Below, in pieces: positions 1 to 8,479 of a stretch of DNA of 14,197 nt; positions within the stretch are counted from its first letter, which is position 1, and every line of letters begins with the position of its first letter. Where the stretch lies: the NCBI GenBank assembly GCA_002270565.1, contig NQMI01000273.1, positions 11,919 through 26,115 on the forward strand. The letters run 5' to 3'. Made by a program: the position numbers and the translations under genes. The notes below the pieces were generated by a model. The model ran no database searches. It saw nothing but the letters and a program-made list of their open reading frames with translations, and had not been told where the DNA came from. The stretch is from Stenocarpella maydis. Its lineage: Eukaryota; Ascomycota; Sordariomycetes; Diaporthales; Diaporthaceae.

Positions 1-61
1 CTATAATATATAGGGCCTTTCCCCTGGTTAATTAAATAAAATTACCCTGAAGCATTATTGC

Positions 62-460
62 CTGGAAGAGGAGCTAGAGGCTATTGAGGAAGAGGCGCAA
101 TTGCTAAATGTAAAGATACTTCATTTGTGAAAGCAGAAGCATATATAGTATAAAAAGATAATATATGCTATTCATTAGGGCCTTAATAATATAGAAGCAT
201 TAAAGCATTTAGAGAAGGAGGAGGCTGAGGTTGAGCGAAAATAAATTGCTAAGCAATCTACCAAAGTTGTTCAGTAGAGTTCTACTAAGGGGGCTAATAA
301 CATATTAGTATAGGAAGCTTGGCTGCATTCTGAGAGTGAAGTTAGTGTTTTTAATAAGAGTTTCTTAGTGAGTGATAGTACCGGTTGGTTTAATCTTATG
401 GGTACTGGAAAAAAAGGAGGTAAAAGGAATGCGCCTATAGGTAGCTTATCTAGTTCCTAA
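62..460 (+). pseudogene. Decayed ORF for a charged, probably coiled-coil protein, antisense to the gypsy element
   Basis: This plus-strand frame of 133 codons ends at TAA 458-460 and may extend off the left edge. It starts with a Glu-rich stretch (LEEELEAIEEEAQLLN), then a Lys/Gln-rich stretch, then LKHLEKEEAEVERK, and ends with a Gly/Ser-rich tail (GTGKKGGKRNAPIGSLSSS). The heptad-like Leu/Glu/Lys spacing suggests a coiled coil. About six in-frame stops (TGA, TAA, TAG) are explained by RIP of CAG, CAA, CGA or TGG. It converges with pol, which ends about 50-100 bases away on the other strand. If the element's 3' LTR lies further left, this is an extra antisense gene carried by the retrotransposon. 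Otherwise it is a fragment of a different element. I do not recognise the family. Confidence 0.5.
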
Positions 461-510
461 TTTTCATTTTCTAATATTCTTAGATTAATAATATTTCCTT
501 TAAATAGTAG

Positions 511-3500
511 CTAATTTAACTATTTAGCTAAGTAATATTTACCTTTATTTATATTCTTAGTTTTAAAATCTTTTAGAAGTTTCTTACTATTTCCCAGGTT
601 TTACTCTAGTTTCTGTATATTTTCACTTAAGTTATAGTCTTTTTATTTAATAGAATATTCCATTATTCCTTAGTATTATCTAGAGTCTATAATTCTTTCT
701 ACTTTATATTCCTTATTATATTTATTAATAATTTTAATTTACATTTCTAGTTTTATATTCTCTAGTGCTGGTTTAATAAGTAAGATATAGAAGTTATTAT
801 ATTATCTTATTCTTTTAGGTAGTAAAAGTTTATAGTTAGTATATAATTATTTTTATAAAATTTTAAAGGGGCTGATTTTCTCATAGTTAAGCTTATTACT
901 AGGTTGCTTAATTTTAATGTTTTAGTAAAGAAGATAAACCTTATCTTCCTCCTTAAGAATTAGTCCCTTAATTCTTTTCTAGTTTATGAATTTTACTATT
1001 CATTCTTATATAAAAAAGAGTTCTGCTTAGATATCCTTCTGGATTTATCTAATTCATATTACTTTTTATTCTATTAATTCTGCTAGGGTGTTATCTAGCA
1101 GTAATTTATAATATACCTAAGGTTTATATCCATAAAGTACAAAGAAAGGTAACTATTTAGTTATATCAGTACTTATATTGTTATAAGCAAACTATACTAA
1201 TGGTACCAATTCAATCCCATTATCCTATAATTAATTAATATAATATCAGAGGTCTTATTCTATAATCTGGTTAATTTATTCCGTTTATCCATTTATTTAT
1301 AGATATACTATTATTAAGAGCTTATACTTTACTCTAAGTTATTTCATTAGTAATTTCTAAAAGTTTAATATAAAGAGCTTATCTCTATTTAAGATAATTT
1401 CATATAGCATTCTATAGTTGCTTATAATAATTCATAAGAATATATATGTAAGTTCTTCTACAGTGCTAGCTTCCTTATATAGTATGAAGTATGCATACTT
1501 GCTTAGTTCATAAACCACTACTAGAATACTATTGTATAGTACTTTAGTTAAGGGTTCTTATAAGAGAGGTAGCTTGATAATGAAGTCCAGGCTAATAGAT
1601 GACTATATAGCTGTAGGTACTAGTAGGGGTTTCAATAATTCATACGGTTTGTGCCTAGAGGCCTTGTTTTTATTATATAAGTTGTATCTGCTAATAATAT
1701 CTTAAACCTTCTTTTTAAGGTTAGAGATTTAGTAATTCCGCTAAATCCTTTTAATTGTTGCTATAATACCTTAATAGCTGTATGCTAGTGCTTTATATAT
1801 TTCTATAATTAATTTATCTTATTCCTTTAGATTAATAGGGGTTTTTCTAGTTTGGAAGTTAACTCTAATTATAGCGTTAAGTTCTTAGTTAAGAATAGGG
1901 CTTCCGTCTTCCTAAGTTTTAAATACTATCCATTCTATAAGTAAATCCTTATCTTAATAGTCAGGTCTTCAACTAAGCATATCTGCTCTTGCATTTTTAA
2001 CTCTATACACATGGATAACCTTAATATTAAATTATAATAAGAACTCTATATATCTAACTTATTATTTATTAAGAGTCTTAGTTATTGTGAAAGTTGTAAG
2101 ATTCTTGTGATCCATATAGAGTTTAATCTGCTTTTTAGCTCTTATAAGGTAGTATTGCTATTCCTGGAATATATATACTATTACTATAAATTCTTTATCT
2201 AGTATAATATAGTGGGTTTCTAGTCTATTGAACTTTTTGCTAAAGTTTATAATAATGTGCATCCTTCCTTAGTCGTCTTTTTAAGTAAGTTCTCCGCCCA
2301 TAGCGTTATCTAAGGCATTTATATGGACTTTAAATTCTTTTTCTAGGTCTACTTCCTTAAGTACGGGGTCTTTTATAACTTTATCTTTAAGTATTTAAAA
2401 AGCTTATTATTTGGTATCTATCCATCTAAAGGTTTGATCCTTCTTGATAAGGTCTATTAATAGTTTTACAATATTATTATACTATATAATGAATTATTAA
2501 TAGAAGTTAGTGTATCCAAGGAATGCCCTGATGTTCTTAATGCTTATAGGAGTTAGCTATTCCTTGATTGCTTTAACTTTTCCTTCTTGCATCTTAATTT
2601 TCCCTAGTTTGATTATATATCTAAGGTAGTTGACTTTTTATTTATGTTAGTTGTATTTTTTTGGTTCTACTAGGAGATTGGTATCTTAAAGCTTTTAAAG
2701 AACCTTTTTAATATATCCCTTATAATTATTAAGGTTTTCTGAGAAGATAAGAATGTTATCTAAATAAGTAATGATAAAAATATTAAGGTATTTATTTAGG
2801 ACTTAGTTAATTATTTCCTGGAATAATATAAGTATATTGGTTAATTTAAAAGGTATAATTATTATTTTGTAATATCTGCAGTATGTTTTAAATGCTATCT
2901 TCCATTCTTCTCCTTCTTTCATTTAGATAAGGTTATATCCATACTTCAAGTTAAGTGCTATAAACTATTTTGCTCCTCTAAGTCTATCCTATAGTTCTTT
3001 AATAAGTGGGAGAGGGTATTAGTTTTTGATTATAATATTGTTCAATTATTAGTAATTATTGTAAAGTTATAGCTTGCTATTTTTCTTTAATATAAAGAGG
3101 ATTGGGTATCTTATTAGTAATTATAATGGCCTAATGAATCCCTTTTTAAGGTTTTTATTAAGGTATTCTCTAAGTGCTTTAAGTTATTCTTCATTAAGTC
3201 TATAGATAGGCTTGAATTAGGGTGTTATTCTGGGTTTTAATGGTATTTTATAGTCCTATTGCGTATGTTATAATAATATAGTGTTAAGTTATTTCTGGAA
3301 TACTTTCTTGAATTCATAATAGTCTTTTGGTATTTATGCTACTCTATTGGTTTTATCTTCTTCCTTTTCTTCCCTTAGGTAAAGGAGGTATCATTATATT
3401 TCCTGTATTATATATTGACTGGTTGTACTGGAGTGGCGATCTCCTGATTGGCTTTGGTCCTTCCATAAGGCGCTTAAGTGGCTTAATTCTTCTCTATTTT

Positions 3501-4062
3501 CCTAGAGTTAGGCCTTCTGCCTGCTCCCAGAGGTATCTATGGGTCTATTTAAGTACATCACCTATTCGCTATCCTTAATAATATAACTCCTTTCCTTGCC
3601 GTTAATTGCAACCTTCTTCTAGGGAATAGCATTATCTTAAAAGATCTGGCTAGTAGTCCAATTAATTTAGGGATTATTCTTTCTTAACTAAGGTATTCCC
3701 AAGATTAACTAATGATTTGCTATCTTAGTAATATTAAATAATAGTGATTCCATGTGGTTATAAATCTAAACTAAGAGGGGATTAGTCTTTATATTAATAA
3801 TTCCATTACTATAAGATACTTTAGTTTCATCTATTATATTAAGTTTATAGGGTTCCCTTTTCTCATGCTATAATAGGAAGTACTTGTTTACTACCTTTAG
3901 GAATATAAAATTCCCTTATGCCCTACTATTAATGAGTGCCAAGCATATATAGACTCCTAGCTCAACCTGAACCATTAGGTAGCTATAGTCATTTATTATT
4001 GCGTACAAGTACCTTATAATATAGTTGGTTGCTACCTAAGGTTTTATAAATAGCCCTTCTAG
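511..4062 (-). pseudogene. RIP-inactivated gypsy pol: protease-RT-RNase H-integrase-chromodomain
   Basis: This single frame spans about 1,184 codons and is entered by a -1 slip out of gag. The protease motif is at about 3919-3936, where D-S-G-A reads N-S-R-A (the Asp codon at 3928-3930 is now AAT). Reverse transcriptase lies at about 2600-3050, with YPLPLI, the LKYGYN stretch and the YLDD box reading YLDN (2755-2766). RNase H is at about 2080-2350 (YMDHKNLTTFT, ETHY-ILDKEF). Integrase is at about 1150-1750 (KASRHKPYELLKP, LDFI with Asp at 1585-1587, second catalytic Asp changed to Asn at 1387-1389, Glu kept at 1279-1281). A chromodomain (YKVERIIDSR, EYSIK) sits at about 560-716. Codons checked in all five domains share the same frame, so damage is by substitution, not indels. 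The true stop is uncertain: TAG codons at 520-522 and 511-513 are candidates, and either could be RIP-made. Confidence 0.88.
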
Positions 4063-4068
4063 TTTTTT
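4062..4068 (-). promoter_or_regulatory. Programmed -1 ribosomal frameshift heptamer at the gag/pol junction
   Basis: On the minus strand the gag frame reads CAG TTA AAA AAC TAG, so the canonical slippery heptamer A AAA AAC sits in the correct phase and is followed immediately by a gag stop (4059-4061). A slip of one base back enters the frame CTA GAA GGG, which is exactly the frame of protease, RT and integrase. Downstream bases could form a short stem (AAGG with CCTT about 13 bases apart), though RIP will have altered any pseudoknot. The heptamer class is well established in retroelements. Its use here is inferred from the phase match. Confidence 0.72.
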
Positions 4069-5643
4069 AACTGCTTATCTGCTACTAGGACCTTCTTAAT
4101 ACTCTTAAGGTTTTACTTTATAATATCTTATAATTCTTATAGGTTATTAATCAGCTATTCTATACTATAATCCTGTTCCTTAATTATTAAAGTTTTAAGC
4201 AGCAGCTTCTACTATCTCAATAAATGCTAATCTTAAGCCTTATTAAGCATATATACCTTGTAAATTGGCTCTTTATAATTTGCCTATCCGCTAGAGTTTT
4301 ATAAGCATTTCAAGGGTATCTAGGAGTCTAGCCTTATTAGAATGCATCCTATCTTATTATATTCTTAAAATAGGTGCTAGTTCTTAAAGTTATTATATTT
4401 ATATATATGCTTAATATCCTTATTTAGGTATTATAAAGGAAACCAATTATACTTAGTTTTCTCCCTTATATGCTCCTTATATCTATTATAGATATATTAT
4501 ACCTAGGAGATATCTCTATGCTTGTTATGTGTTGGATACATGCGTCCTGCATCTCCTGGTTTCTTATATTCCTGGGTAGGCTGTCTTATAGTTTCTTTAA
4601 AAGGTCTTCCTGTGATTATAATTGCTATAATATTAGTTCTTAGGGTTAGAAGGGGTGCTTATTCTAAGTAGTCTTGCGGTTCTTTCTACTGCATTTATAG
4701 CGTAAATATAGCCTAAGGGATAGGTTTTCCTTCCATCCTGGGGTTAATCTGTAGGAGCTCCTCCGTATTTCCTACTGCTAGGGTTCTTCCCTACTTTTCT
4801 AAAGCATTTTTAGGAAACTATCTGTTAGCTTCCTTATTACTACAGTAAGTAGCACAGCTGTTATTAAAGCAATCTATCCAATTAAGTAATATATATATTA
4901 TTCTGGGCTTCTGGGGATTCTTTATTGGTAGGATAGGCTGCTATTATACCTTATCTTTCTAATGTTTCTTATACTAGGACTTAGTGCATTATAAGAAATA
5001 TAGACTATTATAAAGGTCTTCTTTATTAGGATTATAGAAATTATATCCCTTATCTAGGTCCTAATCTGGATATACCTAGCATTAGTTATATATATTTATT
5101 CTATAGATATAGTACCTACTTACAAGTTCCTATTGCAGTTTGGATCTAGGTGGTTCTTATATGCTGCAAGTAGCTATATTAGCTTAATAGGTAGCTTTAT
5201 TAGCTTGTTGGGTTCCTTTAGGTACTAACTCCCAGTCCCTATTTTTCTTTAGAGCCCTGCATTCTAAAGTAAAGTATCCTATCTTATTATAATTATAGTA
5301 CTTAATGTTTTTCTTATCCTTACATTAGGCAATATCTAGCTCTATAGGGCCTGTATGTTATTCTTACTGGGTGCTTGCTTTCTAATACTTTCTTTTTATA
5401 TTTAGTTTATACTTCTGGAATGGGAGTTATTTAGGAGTTCATTCTTTCTTTTCCAAGCATTATTTATAGAGTCTATTATTAATCTGGATAGCTATTTCCA
5501 TATAGTATAGAAAATCATTAGGTTGGTTTATAATTTTACTAAGTTTATCCTTTACCTCATCCTTTAATCTGCAATAGAATATAAATTTCTTTATATTATT
5601 AGTATAGTTAATTTTAGTGCAGATTTACTGGAATTCTATGGTA

Positions 5644-5648
5644 TAGTT
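5644..5648. repeat. Target-site duplication, left copy
   Basis: TAGTT here is repeated at 6806-6810, on the other side of the LTR pair. The match extends to six bases (ATAGTT) if the final A of the element is counted. Both flanks translate as gag, and one copy must be removed for the frame to join. Confidence 0.72.
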
Positions 5649-5779
5649 TCTGATGAATTTGTGCTATAGAATAGCATTCAGTTCAGCGTGTGTGTGTTTC
5701 GGCAGGGTCGCAGTATGGTGCTCTGAGGCGAATTCGGACGATTGACAATGGTCTGGACAACTTTGTATTGAATTAAGTT

Positions 5780-5795
5780 GGGCTTCTGTAAGCCC
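5780..5795 (-). other. Perfect 6-bp stem hairpin just downstream of the LTR TATA box
   Basis: GGGCTT and AAGCCC form a perfect stem with a 4-base loop, 1 base from the TATA motif in the direction of transcription. It would lie near the transcription start. The same hairpin recurs in copy B at 6384-6399. Confidence 0.5.
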
Positions 5796-5796
5796 T

Positions 5797-5806
5797 CCTT
5801 ATATAC
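5797..5806 (-). promoter_or_regulatory. LTR TATA box, copy A
   Basis: GTATATAAGG on the minus strand lies about 150 bp from the LTR end, the usual place for the U3 promoter of an LTR. It would drive transcription leftwards. The assignment rests on motif and position only. Confidence 0.55.
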
Positions 5807-6136
5807 CCTCCGACGTCGTCTCACCCCTGGGCACGCTGCGGTAGGCTCTGGTGCAAATTTGCAAATGCCGGAAAATTCGCCCTTCCAACACACCATCTTT
5901 GGTTCCAAGCAACCAGCCAACCATAGCCCTAGCAATGCCCAAATTAAGTACATACAAACTTCAGAAATCAGGCTATCTAATGCACTAAGTTATATACCTT
6001 TTGGGTAAGAAATAAGGGTAATGCAGAGGTCTGAATTAAGGTGCAAATGCAGGCCAAAATAATCGACTCACGGCCACCAAACTCATCTTGCGTCACGCAC
6101 GCACTGGGCGTACTTAGCGAAAATCGCCTGACTCGC

Positions 6137-6205
6137 AAGTCTAGGGTAACTCCTTGCTAGAAAGTCTAGGGTAACTCCTTACAACGAAGTCTAGGGTAAC
6201 TCCTT
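6137..6205. repeat. Three 25-bp-period subrepeats in LTR copy A
   Basis: AAGTCTAGGGTAACTCCTT occurs at 6137, 6162 and 6187, with 6-base variable spacers. In minus orientation it lies near the 5' end of U3, a position where such repeats often act as enhancers. That role is only inferred. Confidence 0.85.
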
Positions 6206-6250
6206 GCACGGAGTACCAACGCCCTGCTGAGCGGTTCCGTTTAACAATAA

Positions 6251-6251
6251 N
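6251..6251. other. Ambiguous base at the junction of the two LTRs
   Basis: A single N lies in the six-base spacer (6247-6252) between copy A and copy B. An intact element would carry several kilobases of internal sequence here, so the N may mark an unsized gap or a collapsed repeat join. Confidence 0.6.
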
Positions 6252-6400
6252 TTCTGATGAATTTGTGCTATAGAATAGCATTCAGTTCAGCGTGTGTGTG
6301 TTTCGGCAGGGTCGCAGTATGGTGCTCTGAGGCGAATTGGGACGATTGACAATGGTCTGGACAACTTTGTATTGAATTAAGTTGGGCTTCTGTAAGCCCT

Positions 6401-6410
6401 CCTTATATAC
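6401..6410 (-). promoter_or_regulatory. LTR TATA box, copy B
   Basis: GTATATAAGG on the minus strand, at the position equivalent to copy A, with the same downstream hairpin at 6384-6399. Confidence 0.55.
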
Positions 6411-6740
6411 CCTCCGACGTCGTCTCACCCCTGGGCACGCTGCGGTAGGCTCTGGTGCAAATTTGCAAATGCCGGAAAATTCGCCCTTCCAACACACCAT
6501 CTTTGGTTCCAAACAACTAGCCAACCACAGCCCTAGCAATGCCCAAATTAAGTACATACAAACTTCAGAAATCAGGCTATCTAATGCACTAAGTTATATA
6601 CCTTTTGGGTAAGAAATAAGGGTAATGCAGAGGTCTGAATTAAGGTGCAAATGCAGGCCAAAATAATCGACTCACGGCCACCAAACTCATCTTGCGTCAC
6701 GCACGCACTGGGCGTACTTAGCGAAAATCGCCTGACTCGC

Positions 6741-6784
6741 AAGTCTAGGGTAACTCCTTGCTAAAAAGTCTAGGGTAACTCCTT
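6741..6784. repeat. Two 25-bp-period subrepeats in LTR copy B
   Basis: The 19-base core AAGTCTAGGGTAACTCCTT occurs at 6741 and 6766. One unit and its flank, 45 bp in total, is missing relative to copy A. Confidence 0.85.
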
Positions 6785-6805
6785 GCTGAGCGGTTCCGTT
6801 TAACA

Positions 6806-6810
6806 TAGTT
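6806..6810. repeat. Target-site duplication, right copy
   Basis: TAGTT matches 5644-5648. The gag frame resumes immediately to the right. Confidence 0.72.
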
Positions 6811-7386
6811 AATTGCTAAGCTGCACTATTGACAATTTATTATGTCTCTTTCTGCTTATTATTCCTTATTTAGGTCCTAAAATAGGGACCTATGGGCATC
6901 TTTATAACCTTTATAATTACTAAAAATCCGCTATATTTTAAGCTTATAGGCTTTAAATAATTCCGCATTAATAAAGTCGGTTAAGTAGGGTTCAAACTAA
7001 GCTAAGGCTTATCCTTTAAAAAAAGAGAATACATACATAACCCTTTTTCCACTAGGCTATATATCCAACCTATAGAAGCGCTAGTAGGCCCTAACCTATA
7101 TTAGATATACCTAAAGTTATCCAACAGTTCCATTATAGGGGGCTAGGGTATTAAGCTTAATATATTCCTTTATCTAGATTAGGGTATTAATAATATTGGC
7201 TTCTATTTAGAGAGCAGTAATTTTCTATTAAAGCCATTTAACTTCCATATTACATTAAGCTTATTCTTTTATAAGAAAGCACAGCTGCCCTACCTTATTA
7301 GCTAGTTCCTGGATATAAGGGTTTATGGTTTCATTATTAGTGAGTTCATCCAGCTTATAGAGAAGATTATAGGTAGGGGTGGTTAT

Positions 7387-7547
7387 TCTAGAGTCTAATA
7401 TTGTAAAGGGTTCCGTATATAATATTGCTTAAAGTCTATATAATAATATATAAATAAGAGTTATTAAAATATAATGATTAGAGGGTTTCTAAGTATGCTA
7501 AACCTAAGAGATTAAGGGTTTATATTTAGAATATGTTATTAGGCGGT
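7387..7547 (-). other. Leader between the gypsy 5' LTR and gag
   Basis: These roughly 160 bases of RIP-affected, AT-rich sequence contain no coding signal. A primer-binding site should lie beside 7547. The adjacent minus-strand bases ACCGCCTAATAACA do not show a clear TGG-start tRNA match, so the site is mutated or the element primes another way. Confidence 0.4.
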
Positions 7548-7938
7548 TGTTAAGTAATATTGTTAACTAATAATAATTACTAGCTATAAGGCTATCTAAT
7601 ACCGGGATTGAATACTTAGATTGATGACTGAAGAGTCTGTTTTATGAAAGCTATTTATTATAGTGATGACTATATCTATATATATGTTCCGACTCTTTAG
7701 TGGCTCGATAGGATTAATAATAATCTCATCAATCCATTAGTAATATCGCTTGACTAGATTGATATTGAGCCCATTGATCCAAGCCTGTAAGGTGGGTCCC
7801 TAACCCTAACCCTTACGGTTTAACAACTAGCGCTAACTCATCAGTTGGGGTCCTGCGGGGTCGTGCTATAGTGCTCATTCCTAGCTACCTGGATTCTCGA
7901 ATGGGTCCCCAGGGTGCCGTTTGTATTGGTTCATAACA
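7548..7938 (-). repeat. Probable 5' LTR of the gypsy element
   Basis: Read on the minus strand, the stretch begins TGTTATGAACC (at 7938) and ends CTTAACA (at 7548), the TG...CA ends expected of an LTR, directly upstream of gag. A TATA-like ACATATATATAG lies at about 7677-7688. An alternative start is TGTTAAACCG at 7825, whose first eight bases match the young LTR start. An alternative end is at 7561. The right half is far less RIP-affected than the coding region. Without the other LTR in the window the limits cannot be confirmed. Confidence 0.45.
7798..7813 (-). repeat. Short telomere-like tract
   Basis: The plus strand reads CCCTAACCCTAACCCT, two and two-thirds copies of the standard fungal telomere repeat (TTAGGG on the minus strand). 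It is too short to be a telomere and lies within or beside the gypsy LTR. Confidence 0.6.
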
Positions 7939-8152
7939 AAGGGCTAAAAACAAATTTCCTTTATTTACTTCTTTAGGAGACTACCCTTTATGTAAAATGA
8001 GGAATATAGAAGTAAAAAAGTATTATCTTAATATCTAAAGATTAGCTAACCTCCTAAATATACTATATAATATTTATATTAGGCTTAATTATTTATAGCT
8101 TAATTAACTTAACCTTGGTTCCAAAAATGAACTTTAAAAAGAGCTATTATAT
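7939..8152. other. AT-rich spacer between two retroelements
   Basis: These 214 bases are RIP-like sequence with no recognisable domain or repeat. Confidence 0.4.
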
Positions 8153-8478
8153 TGAAAACGGGCCCAAAAGAGGGAGCGAGAGGACAAAACCTCCACACAC
8201 ACAAAAAGGCACACATTCTGCCAGAGCCCTGATCAAGCAACCACCCCAAGAGGAGCGTGGAAGACAAGAAGAGGAGCCCCTAACGCGATAGGAGAGTTAT
8301 AAGGGGAATAGAGAGTGCCAAAAAGGAGAGGCAGAAAAAGAGAGCATAAGAAATAGTTTCACAATACACACATATATATCTAACAGATATAAATTCACAG
8401 GGTATAAAAAGATTAATTCTCTAGGACTAGAAATTTCTTAAAAGCAACGCAGGAAGGCTCCTTCTTATAGTCTTAAAG
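8153..8478 (-). repeat. Terminal direct repeat, left copy (3' LTR, truncated by N)
   Basis: This 326-bp stretch aligns to 11159-11484 without a single indel. All differences I aligned are transitions, many of them CA in this copy against TA in the right copy. The match stops at the N, exactly where the right copy runs into a 10-G tract. Confidence 0.8.
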
Positions 8479-8479
8479 N
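8479..8479. other. Ambiguous base, probable assembly gap
   Basis: The N joins the truncated LTR to the protease relic. The right copy shows that a G-rich run and further LTR sequence should follow here, and a complete element would then carry pol. The N probably stands for missing sequence of unknown length. Confidence 0.6.

Larger units (their letters stand above)
5649..6246 (-). repeat. LTR copy A (598 bp)
   Basis: This copy is identical to copy B except for five substitutions (5735, 5909, 5914, 5924, 6160), four of them transitions, and an extra 45 bp (6181-6225) that adds a third 25-bp subrepeat. In minus orientation it would be the 3' LTR. Long open frames on both strands here (5678-5953 minus and 5778-6008 plus) recur in copy B, overlap each other and resemble no protein I know. 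They come from LTR sequence and are not annotated as genes. Confidence 0.82.
5649..6805 (-). mobile_element. Young nested LTR-retrotransposon remnant: two LTRs with no internal region
   Basis: Two direct copies of one LTR lie head to tail inside the decayed gag, separated by six bases containing an N. Read on the minus strand each LTR begins TGTTAAACGG, with a TATA box (GTATATAAGG) about 150 bp before its end. The terminal bases are TCTGATG on the plus-strand left and TTTAACA on the right. Base composition is balanced and rich in CpA, CpG and TpG, unlike everything around it, so it inserted after the gypsy element was mutated or escaped RIP. No gag or pol of its own is present. The superfamily cannot be assigned from LTRs alone. 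Confidence 0.75.
6253..6805 (-). repeat. LTR copy B (553 bp)
   Basis: This copy carries two rather than three 25-bp subrepeats and is otherwise colinear with copy A with no further indels. In minus orientation it would be the 5' LTR. The near-identical open frames at 6282-6557 minus and 6382-6612 plus are LTR sequence, as in copy A. Confidence 0.82.
4059..7386 (-). pseudogene. RIP-inactivated gypsy gag, split by a nested LTR pair
   Basis: This is the nucleocapsid and capsid gene of the retrotransposon. The likely start is an ATA at 7384-7386 (from ATG), followed by a Leu/Glu/Lys-rich region. A capsid-like core follows (APYNGT at about 7110-7130, then ALA-FEPYLTDF and RIFSNY). After the insertion come YTIEFQ and LKDEVKDKLSKI (about 5520-5650). 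A CCHC knuckle at about 5256-5301 reads Y-YN-Y-NKIG-Y-FTLE-C, where three of the four zinc ligands (two Cys and the His) have become Tyr. A second Cys/His-like cluster at about 4458-4523 keeps its His residues but has Tyr in place of Cys. Removing the 1,157-bp insertion and one 5-bp duplication makes the two halves one frame of about 722 codons ending at TAG 4059-4061. That stop could be original or RIP-made. Confidence 0.8.
1..7938 (-). mobile_element. RIP-degraded Ty3/gypsy chromovirus-type LTR retrotransposon, 3' end off the window
   Basis: The minus strand carries, in order, a probable 5' LTR, gag, a -1 frameshift site, and pol with protease, reverse transcriptase, RNase H, integrase and chromodomain. 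This order (integrase after RNase H, chromodomain last) defines the chromovirus branch of Ty3/gypsy elements. All domains were read by translating the minus strand. Nearly every stop codon is TAG or TAA where CAG, CAA or TGG is expected, and many Cys, Asp and Gly codons read Tyr, Asn and Arg. That is the C-to-T/G-to-A signature of RIP on both strands. A younger LTR pair interrupts gag. No 3' LTR is seen in the window, so the element should continue past the left edge, unless it is truncated there. Confidence 0.88.

Noticed and set aside
3327..3578. 83-codon plus-strand open frame
   Set aside because: It lies antisense to the protease-RT linker of the gypsy pol, in a locally less mutated stretch, and its hydrophobic Leu/Tyr-rich product looks like a reverse-frame shadow.
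6137..6205. CRISPR-like spaced repeats
   Set aside because: There are only three units with 6-base spacers inside an LTR of a eukaryotic genome. This is a minisatellite.
5678..6612. Open frames of 91 and 76 codons on both strands, repeated in each LTR
   Set aside because: They overlap one another on opposite strands, exist only because the LTR is not RIP-mutated, and the minus-strand frame covers the TATA box, hairpin and transcribed part of the LTR. Duplication comes from the LTR pair, not from gene selection.
7870..7920. Possible tRNA-like B box (GGATTCTCGAATGGG)
   Set aside because: It does not match the GGTTCGAATCC consensus well, and no cloverleaf with an acceptor stem could be drawn around it.
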